In this document: piece after piece, positions 1-5,394 of the stretch
Layout of the letters: each line of letters opens with the position of its first letter
Numbering within the stretch: position 1 is the first letter of the stretch
Source of the DNA: Gorillibacterium sp.
GTDB taxonomy: Bacteria; Bacillota; Bacilli; Paenibacillales; NBRC-103111
Reading direction: 5' to 3'
DNA length: 5,394 nucleotides
Assembly: GCA_023511325.1 (NCBI GenBank)
Contig: JAIMBU010000256.1
Coordinates: 1-5,394 of the forward strand
Translations under genes and position numbers: made by a program
Notes under the pieces: model-generated
Told to the model about the DNA's origin: nothing
Databases searched by the model: none
Seen by the model: the letters and a program-made list of their open reading frames with translations, nothing else

Positions 1-64
1 GAGCCCGCCTGAACGACTCCAGTCTATGCCTGTTCTCCGTGAACAGGATAGAGTAATCTGGAAA

Positions 65-128
65 GAATTGTGAACTTATGCACTGTTCACCATGTGAACA
101 ATTGTGCTTTTTATTCACAAATTTGTGA
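65..128. promoter_or_regulatory. Palindrome cluster, possible operator or promoter region
   Basis: Two perfect palindromes lie close together. TGTTCAC-CAT-GTGAACA covers 84-100, and the 14-base TCACAAATTTGTGA covers 115-128. A further direct GTGAAC sits at 70-75 and another at 39-44. Between the palindromes is ACAATTGT (98-105), itself palindromic. On the minus strand a weak promoter-like pair, TTGATT then AATAAA 17 bases later, has the 14-base palindrome inside its spacer, which would suit repression of a gene to the left of the window. Symmetric repeats of this kind are typical binding sites for dimeric regulators. No known consensus (cre, CRP/FNR) fits, so the bound protein is unknown and the function is inferred. 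Confidence 0.35.
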
Positions 129-344
129 TTTCAATCAATTGTCTGGCAAATGGATTCCAAGTCACGCATAAATAATTAACGCAATCATCGTCAAGAAACG
201 AATTGATCCTGATTCAGAAAAAATGCTGCCCCGCTCTACACAGTCAACAGTTATCCAGCATCATTGTAATCTTCTGATTATTAAGCGAAAGTGCCAGAGT
301 GCCAAATGGCTAATTCACTGAGCTTAGCGGAAAAGATTGCTGGA

Positions 345-378
345 ATAAACGAAATAGACCGCCCCAAAGGGACGGTCT
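345..378 (-). terminator. Rho-independent terminator of the GH3 pair
   Basis: Read on the minus strand, AGACCGTCCC (378-369) pairs with GGGGCGGTCT (365-356) around a TTT loop, giving a 10-base-pair stem including one G-U pair, followed by the U-rich tail ATTTCGTTTATT. The G-U pair exists only in the minus-strand RNA; on the plus strand it is an A-C mismatch and there is no T-rich tail, so the signal points to minus-strand transcription. It lies about 65 bases after the stop codon of the 710-residue GH3 gene. The U-run is interrupted, so efficiency may be moderate. Confidence 0.75.
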
Positions 379-442
379 GCAAGTCCAGCCAATTATGAGG
401 TTGTTTCGCTAAACGCAGATTCAGTTCATTCATCCGAGAAGA

Positions 443-2575
443 TTAGCGAATGTTCCATTCAAAGGATAACGGGGCCATTCCCGTGAGTTCGACGCTGCGC
501 TTGTCCGGTTGCGATATGCCGACGAATCCTCTAAATCGTCTGCTATCCAGCTTTCGCTCACCGCTGGTCAACACAGCCTGCATCGATTCCGGCCGTACCC
601 GGAGCGCTACGGTCCGGCTTTCTCCCACCGCCAGCCGCACCCGCTTGAAGTCGGCCAGACTGTAGTTGGCAACAGCGAAGGCTGATTCCAGATCCTTTAC
701 GTATAACTGCACCACTTCTTCTACAAGGAAGTTGCCTGTGTTGGTGATGGTGACGCTAACGCCGCACTCTTCACCCGCTGAAATAGCATCCGGCACCGTC
801 AGTTCGGATAAAGCAACCTTGGAATAGGTCAATCCATAGCCAAAGGGATACAGACTGTCACCTTGCATGTATCGGTAAGTCCGTCCTTCCATCCGATAAT
901 CGCTAAAGTCCGGCAGATCACTGGCATTCCTGTAAAAGGTAACCGGAAGCTTGCCTCCTGGTGAACAGTTCCCAAAGAGAATGTCGCACACCGCTGTCCC
1001 ACCCAGACTGCCGGGATACCAAGCATTCAGCACCGCGTCGCAGTGTTCGTCTGCCCAGCCAACGGACAACGCACTGCCCGTACCCAGCACGAGAATGGTT
1101 GGTTTTCCCGTGGCGACGATCTGCTCCAGCAACTGCTGCTGGATGCCCGGCAGGTTTAAATCCTGCTTGTCCCCGGCCGCGTAAGGATTGTTGGGATCGC
1201 CTTCCTCCCCTTCAAGGTTCGCATCCATTCCCAGACAAAGGATCACGACATCCGACCTCTCGGCCATGGCGATCGCTTCGGAGGCTCGGTCATTGGCTTT
1301 GGCTCCGTCCTCGACGGTGCTCTGTACCAGATGACAGCCTTCTGAATAGTAGACGCGGGTGCCCGGAGCAACTGCTTCGTGAACTCCTTCTAATATTGTC
1401 GTATATTTTGAAGCCGTACCGAAATAGTTGGCTTTAAGCATATTTTGACTGTCGGCATTGGGCCCAATCACGGCGATGGATTTGATCGCTGACCGGTTAA
1501 GTGGCAGCAGTCCATTGTTCTTCAGCAGCACCATCGATTTACGCGCCGCTTCGAGCGATTTGTCCCGATGTTCGGGACTGTCGTTGATCTCATAAGGAAT
1601 GTCGTCGTACTCTCCCGCTTCGTCGAAGACGCCCAAACGAATGCGTGTCCGCATCAACCGTTCCGCCGCTCGGCTGATGTCTTCCTCAGTCACAAGTCCG
1701 TCCTGATACGCCTGCATAAGGTGCAGGTAAGTATTGCCGCAATTGACATCGCATCCGTTTTTCAACGCTAGCGCTGCGGATTCCGCCGCATTCGCGGTAA
1801 CCTTGTGATGGTTGTGAAAGTCACAGATCGCACCACAATCGGATACGACATGACCCTTAAATCCCCAATCCGTTCGCAAAATGTCGACCAGAAGCGTCTT
1901 ACTGCCGCAGCTTGGTTCGCCATTGACGCGATTGTATGCTCCCATGATGCTCTCCACTTCCGCTTCGCGAACACAGGCCTCGAAAGCAGGAAGGTAGGTT
2001 TCATACAGATCCTTCTGCGAGACGATAGCATCAAACTCATGTCGCCCCTTCTCCGGCCCGCTGTGTACCGCAAAGTGTTTGGCGCAAGCGGCTACTTTAA
2101 GCTGCTTACCTTCTCCTTGCAGCCCCTTAATATAGGCCACACCCAACCTGCTGGTCAGATAGGGACACTCCCCGTAAGTTTCCTGCCCACGTCCCCAACG
2201 GGGATCGCGGAAGATATTGATATTGGGGGCCCAGTAGGTGAGTCCCTTATAGATATCGCGGTCGTTCTGCCGGACGCTTTCATTGTATTTGGCCCGCGCT
2301 TCGGTAGAGATTACATCGGCGATTTCGTGCAGATACTCTTCATCGAAAATAGCCGCGAGTGCAATCGCCTGCGGGAATATCGTTGCCGTTCCGGCTCGGG
2401 CCACGCCATGTAGCCCTTCGTTCCACCAGTTGTACTCAGGCACGTGAAGCCGTTCGATTGCCGGGGCATTGTGCAGCAGTTGCGTTGCTTTTTCCTCCAG
2501 AGTCATGCGGGAAACGAGATCCTTGGCCCTATCCTCAGCGGAACAATCCTCATTCAGGTAGATTGGTTTATCCAT
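443..2575 (-). CDS. Glycoside hydrolase family 3, beta-xylosidase-like, cytoplasmic
   Basis: This 710-residue enzyme (numbered from the Met at 2575) should remove non-reducing-end beta-linked sugars from short oligosaccharides by the retaining GH3 mechanism. The N-terminal TIM-barrel domain spans about 15-315, with YNWWNEGLHG (48-57), WAPNINIFRDPRWGRGQE (115-132), the Lys-His pair (166-167) and SDCGA carrying the predicted nucleophile Asp246. The alpha/beta sandwich domain spans about 345-580 and holds the acid/base candidate Glu457 in LEGEEGD. A fibronectin-III-like domain fills about 605-695. The barrel motifs match the GH3 branch with many beta-xylosidases, but members also act as arabinosidases or glucosidases, so the substrate is a guess. 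There is no signal peptide. The frame opens at 2596, but GGAGG at 2583-2587 is spaced 7 bases from the ATG at 2575 and would lie inside the longer version. It follows the PA14-containing GH3 gene by 152 bases and is probably cotranscribed. Confidence 0.93.
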   Translation of the reverse strand: MDKPIYLNEDCSAEDRAKDLVSRMTLEEKATQLLHNAPAIERLHVPEYNWWNEGLHGVARAGTATIFPQAIALAAIFDEEYLHEIADVISTEARAKYNESVRQNDRDIYKGLTYWAPNINIFRDPRWGRGQETYGECPYLTSRLGVAYIKGLQGEGKQLKVAACAKHFAVHSGPEKGRHEFDAIVSQKDLYETYLPAFEACVREAEVESIMGAYNRVNGEPSCGSKTLLVDILRTDWGFKGHVVSDCGAICDFHNHHKVTANAAESAALALKNGCDVNCGNTYLHLMQAYQDGLVTEEDISRAAERLMRTRIRLGVFDEAGEYDDIPYEINDSPEHRDKSLEAARKSMVLLKNNGLLPLNRSAIKSIAVIGPNADSQNMLKANYFGTASKYTTILEGVHEAVAPGTRVYYSEGCHLVQSTVEDGAKANDRASEAIAMAERSDVVILCLGMDANLEGEEGDPNNPYAAGDKQDLNLPGIQQQLLEQIVATGKPTILVLGTGSALSVGWADEHCDAVLNAWYPGSLGGTAVCDILFGNCSPGGKLPVTFYRNASDLPDFSDYRMEGRTYRYMQGDSLYPFGYGLTYSKVALSELTVPDAISAGEECGVSVTITNTGNFLVEEVVQLYVKDLESAFAVANYSLADFKRVRLAVGESRTVALRVRPESMQAVLTSGERKLDSRRFRGFVGISQPDKRSVELTGMAPLSFEWNIR

Positions 2576-2582
2576 TTTCTGT

Positions 2583-2587
2583 CCTCC
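2583..2587 (-). promoter_or_regulatory. Ribosome binding site that fixes the start of the 710-residue GH3
   Basis: On the minus strand the sequence reads GGAGGACAGAAAATG. GGAGG ends 7 bases before the ATG at 2575-2573, which is ideal spacing. The ATG at 2596 that opens the longest frame lies upstream of this site and has only CAGAATGTACA before it, which is no ribosome binding site. Confidence 0.85.
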
Positions 2588-2623
2588 ACTTCGCATTGTA
2601 CATTCTGCCTATTACATTAGTTC

Positions 2624-2696
2624 TCATTTTCACAATTCACATCAACATTCCGTATTTCATACTTCAGATCATTTCACACTTCACATCAACATTCCG
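2624..2696. repeat. Degenerate TTCAC-type repeat with a duplicated 17-mer in the spacer
   Basis: The spacer between the two GH3 genes carries TTCACATCAACATTCCG twice without mismatch, at 2636-2652 and 2680-2696, 44 bases apart. The match extends to the left as TCATTTTCACAA versus TCATTTCACAC, with one indel and one substitution, giving a copy of about 28 bases. Between the copies are further related words (ATTTCAT, ACTTCAG), so much of the tract reads as a roughly seven-base pattern of the form NNTTCAN. On the minus strand it is rich in TGTGAA and ATGAAA. No open frame or clear terminator is formed. It may be a slippage-derived low-complexity repeat or a duplicated regulatory site in the mRNA between the genes. 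Confidence 0.75.
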
Positions 2697-2727
2697 CAAT
2701 CTGCGGTATCGACCCTAACAGCTTGAA

Positions 2728-5352
2728 CTATCGAATGATAAGGTTCTGCTCCAACCGAATATCAACGCTTGAGCTTCCCGTCATGATCACGAATTCTCCC
2801 GGCTCAACAACCCACTGAAATTTTTTATTAAGCAGCTTGAAGCTGTCAAAGTCCAAGAGCATCTCCACTGTCTGAGTTTGACCAGGTGCAAGCGAGATCC
2901 GCTTGAAGCCCTGCAGTAATTTCAACGGAGTGACGATCGAGCTTTGCACGTCCCGGATATACAATTGCGTCACCTCATCTGCATGAACGGCCCCGCTGTT
3001 GGCAACGTCAAATCGCACGCAATAGGCATAACGCTCGTCCAACTCTTCGACACACAGATTGGAATAAGTAAATGTGGTGTAGCTTAAGCCGTGCCCGAAA
3101 GAAAACAAGGCATTGCGGGTTCCTTCCAGATAATCACTGCTCCCACCCGGAAGCATGGAATAATAGCAGGGAAGATGACCGACGCTGCGCGGAAACGAGA
3201 TGGGAAGCTTGCCCGACGGGCTTACGTCACCGAACAGCACATCGACGATAGCCTTGGCGCCAAACTCTCCGCCGAACCAGGCTACGACGATCGCGTCGCA
3301 ATGCTCACTTTCGTAGCTGAGATCCACCGGCTTGCCGTTTTCCAGCACCAGAATGGTCCGCTTGCCCAGCGCACAGATGCGCTCGACCAACTCCTTCTGC
3401 CGACCATATAGGCGTAGATCGGAACGGTCCATCCCTTCGCCGCTGGTTACCTTGTCATCACCGCAGACCAGTACCACCGTGTCGCAGGATTCTGCCAATT
3501 GGATGGCTTCCTCCAATCGATTGGCTCGGCTGTCCAAGCAGAAGGTCAGATTATTACCGTTGACGTCACAGACAAATTCAACCTCGAAATCATGCTCGAC
3601 ACCGTCGACAAAGGTGAATTCACATTCGGGAACTCGTTGCTTTTCACTCCCAACGCTGTTAATGACGGTTACACCGTCAATCTTCACCCGCACGCTGTCG
3701 CCAGACGTAAACACCAAGCGTCCGATAAACTGATCACTGTCCCCGAAGTCGTGTGTATTCACCTTGATTTTCCCGTTCATGCGTACGGAATACCCGACAA
3801 AATCGAGATCACGATGGGGCTTGGCCAGAATCCAGTTGAAATTAATTCGTTTGACATGATCCTCTCCGACTGGCTCTCCAGCGAAATGATCATTTCCATA
3901 AAACGTGAGATGGACGCCGTCCGTATACCAAGAATCGGGAATCAGATCGACATCATGCTCCGTGATGCCACAGCCGTCGCTTTGCTTGATCACGGTATCG
4001 GGACCTGCAACCTTTTTCATCTCCTCATAAATCGAACGCACAGTATATCCGTACGGAACGGAGGAATAACTGCCAATACGTTGGTGATTGGAGCTAGGTC
4101 CGATCAGAGCGATGGTTTCCCCGGTTTTGGCCAAAGGGAGCACTCCACGGTTTTGCAGCAGGACGATCGACTCTTGCGCCGCTTGATAGGATAGCTCTTT
4201 GTGCTGATTGCTGCGGATCACATGGAGGTAGCGTTCTTCATCCGTGTACGGCTGCTCGAACAGCCCCAGATCGAATTTGACCCGCAGGACACGGGAAACC
4301 GCATCATCAATCACTGTCAGCGGGATACGACCCTCTTCCACCAGCTGTACCAACGTTTCCTGCCAGTAGCGATTGGCGAAATCAAAGCCTTGTACATCCA
4401 GCCCCGCGTTTACTGCCATCTCGATGCTGTCCTTATTATCTGTGGTCATGAAATGCTGTGTCTTCAGTCGGTTAATCGCGCCAAAATCCGCACGGACGTA
4501 GCCTTTTAGGCCAAAACGCTCCTTCAGAACCTCACGTAGGTAATGCTCGGAGGCAATCACGACCTCGCCGTCGATGTTGTTGTACGATGCCATGGCGTTA
4601 TAGGCACCGGCTTTCTGAATACCGGCTGCAAATACTGGTAGGTAGCTGGTTTCGATCTCCCGCACACCAACGCGAGCCGATGAGCAGTTCGTGCCTCCTT
4701 CAGGGATACCGTGCACGCAATAATGTTTAGGTTCGCTGACAACGGCATCCGGTGCGGAGACATCTGCTCCCTGTTCTCCCGTGATGATGGCATATGCCAT
4801 GGCCGAAGAGAGGAAGGTATCCTCACCGAAGGTTTCCTCCACCCGGCCCCAGCGAGGCTCCCGTGCCAGATCGAGATTGGGAGCCAGAATCTCGGCAATG
4901 CCAAGACTGCGGGTTTCCGCAGCAATCGCGTGACCAACCTCGTGCACCAGCTCGGGATGGAAGGTTGCGCCTAGGTTGATCGGCATAGGGAAAACCGTTG
5001 CGCCGGGGTAATTGATCCCATGCAAGGCTTCCCCTGTAAACAGGCAAGGAATACCCAGCCGAGTCTGCTCGACAAAATGCCGTTGCAGCTTGTTCAATAC
5101 CTGAGGTGCGGAATAAATGTCGTGGACAAATCCCATTCCCCTGCGACCGATGCTTTGTTCTACCTGGTCCCATTGAAAATCGGAATCCTCCGCCACTGCA
5201 CAAAAATGCGCCTCATGGACTTTCGTAGCCAGCTCCACACCACGAATCATATCCATTTGGGCGACCTTTTCCTCAAGAGTCATCTGGTCAAGAAGGTCCG
5301 CTACTCGCTCCGTTACCGGCAGTGCCGGATTTCGATAAGCATGCTGTTCCAT
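2728..5352 (-). CDS. Glycoside hydrolase family 3 with inserted PA14 domain, cytoplasmic
   Basis: This 874-residue enzyme belongs to the branch of GH3 best known for beta-glucosidases. The TIM-barrel domain covers about 12-365, with GEALHG (107-112), EPRWGRVEETFGED (165-178), Lys209-His210 and the predicted nucleophile Asp289 in GYVRADFGAI. The alpha/beta sandwich domain begins near 392, is interrupted by a PA14-like beta domain at about 471-605 (GVHLTFYGND at its start, the VKIDGVTVI strand near its end), and resumes to about 760 with the acid/base candidate Glu639 in SGEGMDR. A fibronectin-III-like domain ends the protein (about 785-862, ending EPGEFVIMTGSSS). In characterised GH3 enzymes a PA14 insert sits beside the active site and shapes which oligosaccharides bind. 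The nucleophile is preceded by Arg-Ala rather than the more usual Ser, so substrate preference is uncertain. There is no signal peptide. The start is firm: an in-frame TGA lies at 5373-5371 and GAGG precedes the ATG by 8 bases. It is probably the first gene of the visible pair. Confidence 0.94.
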   Translation of the reverse strand: MEQHAYRNPALPVTERVADLLDQMTLEEKVAQMDMIRGVELATKVHEAHFCAVAEDSDFQWDQVEQSIGRRGMGFVHDIYSAPQVLNKLQRHFVEQTRLGIPCLFTGEALHGINYPGATVFPMPINLGATFHPELVHEVGHAIAAETRSLGIAEILAPNLDLAREPRWGRVEETFGEDTFLSSAMAYAIITGEQGADVSAPDAVVSEPKHYCVHGIPEGGTNCSSARVGVREIETSYLPVFAAGIQKAGAYNAMASYNNIDGEVVIASEHYLREVLKERFGLKGYVRADFGAINRLKTQHFMTTDNKDSIEMAVNAGLDVQGFDFANRYWQETLVQLVEEGRIPLTVIDDAVSRVLRVKFDLGLFEQPYTDEERYLHVIRSNQHKELSYQAAQESIVLLQNRGVLPLAKTGETIALIGPSSNHQRIGSYSSVPYGYTVRSIYEEMKKVAGPDTVIKQSDGCGITEHDVDLIPDSWYTDGVHLTFYGNDHFAGEPVGEDHVKRINFNWILAKPHRDLDFVGYSVRMNGKIKVNTHDFGDSDQFIGRLVFTSGDSVRVKIDGVTVINSVGSEKQRVPECEFTFVDGVEHDFEVEFVCDVNGNNLTFCLDSRANRLEEAIQLAESCDTVVLVCGDDKVTSGEGMDRSDLRLYGRQKELVERICALGKRTILVLENGKPVDLSYESEHCDAIVVAWFGGEFGAKAIVDVLFGDVSPSGKLPISFPRSVGHLPCYYSMLPGGSSDYLEGTRNALFSFGHGLSYTTFTYSNLCVEELDERYAYCVRFDVANSGAVHADEVTQLYIRDVQSSIVTPLKLLQGFKRISLAPGQTQTVEMLLDFDSFKLLNKKFQWVVEPGEFVIMTGSSSVDIRLEQNLIIR

Positions 5353-5359
5353 ATGTCGT

Positions 5360-5364
5360 TCCTC
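5360..5364 (-). promoter_or_regulatory. Ribosome binding site of the PA14-containing GH3
   Basis: The minus strand reads GAGGAACGACATATG, placing GAGGA 7 bases before the start codon at 5352-5350. A second purine-rich GAGAGGATG block lies just upstream (5366-5374). No other in-frame start is available before the TGA at 5373-5371. The 42 bases to the window edge show no promoter, so transcription starts further right. Confidence 0.75.
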
Positions 5365-5394
5365 ATCCTCTCATGCGTTTCTATCTGTAAGACC

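Larger units (their letters stand above)
1..442. other. AT-rich non-coding region downstream of the GH3 pair
   Basis: No convincing gene is visible in this 442-base stretch. It contains, from right to left: an 8-base inverted repeat overlapping the stop codon of the 710-residue GH3 gene (443-450 with 405-412); a good minus-strand terminator (345-378); a weaker hairpin with a six-A run on the plus strand (218-261); and a cluster of palindromes (65-128). At 29-47 there is a perfect 7-base inverted repeat, CCTGTTC and GAACAGG, around a 5-base loop, with no T-run after it on either strand, so it is not a simple terminator. Bases 1-50 look richer in G+C than the rest, so the edge of a neighbouring gene could lie there; short open frames touch the edge on both strands and none can be chosen. 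Confidence 0.6.

Noticed and set aside
29..47. Hairpin CCTGTTC-TCCGT-GAACAGG as a terminator
   Set aside because: The stem is perfect but neither strand has a T-run after it. Its GTGAAC overlap fits better with the palindrome cluster to its right.
251..259. DnaA-box-like TTATCCAGC
   Set aside because: It matches the TTATCCACA consensus at only 7 of 9 positions, stands alone, and nothing else suggests an origin.
961..1437. 158-codon plus-strand open frame
   Set aside because: Antisense shadow of the alpha/beta domain; its Arg-, Pro- and Ser-rich translation is typical of a non-coding frame.
1805..2413. 202-codon plus-strand open frame opposite the barrel of the 710-residue GH3
   Set aside because: Fully antisense to conserved GH3 motifs, and the translation resembles no protein family I recognise.
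2694..2706. Hairpin CCGCA-ATC-TGCGG about 21 bases after the stop of the PA14-containing GH3
   Set aside because: The stem is only 5 pairs and no T-run follows on the minus strand, so it is not a credible terminator. It may slightly stabilise the mRNA.
2576..2727. Separate promoter for the 710-residue GH3
   Set aside because: TTGATG words in the repeat resemble a -35 box, but no acceptable -10 box lies 16-18 bases downstream. Cotranscription is the simpler reading.
3499..4194. 231-codon plus-strand open frame opposite the PA14 region
   Set aside because: It lies wholly antisense to a well-supported GH3 gene, has no recognisable domain and no clear ribosome binding site. Such frames arise by chance opposite long genes of this composition.
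5353..5394. Catabolite-repression (cre) site in the leader of the PA14-containing GH3
   Set aside because: The closest match, around GAAACGCATGA on the minus strand, fails several conserved positions of the cre consensus.

Overview
The window is a glycoside hydrolase locus, probably from a Paenibacillus-like member of the Bacillota. That placement is an inference from strong GAGG/GGAGG ribosome binding sites, roughly balanced base composition in the genes with AT-richer spacers, and the general look of the proteins. No ribosomal or marker gene is present to confirm it. Nearly the whole window is filled by two large genes, both on the minus strand, so transcription runs from the right edge to the left.

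Layout in transcription order: a 42-base leader with a good ribosome binding site (5394-5353); an 874-residue family 3 glycoside hydrolase (GH3) with a PA14 domain inserted in its second catalytic domain (5352-2728); a 152-base spacer containing an unusual degenerate TTCAC-type repeat with a perfectly duplicated 17-mer (2727-2576); a second GH3 of 710 residues resembling the beta-xylosidase branch (2575-443), whose best start lies 7 codons inside the longest open frame; then a good Rho-independent terminator (378-345). The remaining left end (1-344) is AT-rich with no convincing gene, but holds a cluster of palindromes built on GTGAAC/GTTCAC and TTGTGA that looks like a regulatory region.

Neither enzyme has a signal peptide or membrane segment, so both are expected in the cytoplasm, trimming non-reducing-end sugars from imported beta-linked oligosaccharides. 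They belong to clearly different GH3 branches with different active-site sequences and domain plans, so they look like complementary activities rather than a recent duplication. A shared transcript is likely: same strand, no convincing terminator or promoter between them, and a terminator after the second. The transporter and regulator that such loci usually carry would lie outside the window.

I see no CRISPR array, tRNA, rRNA, transposase, phage gene or broken gene. The least ordinary signals are the inter-gene repeat, the palindrome cluster at the left, and the atypical nucleophile neighbourhood (Arg-Ala-Asp-Phe-Gly) of the PA14-containing enzyme. I do not see a clearly new biological system.
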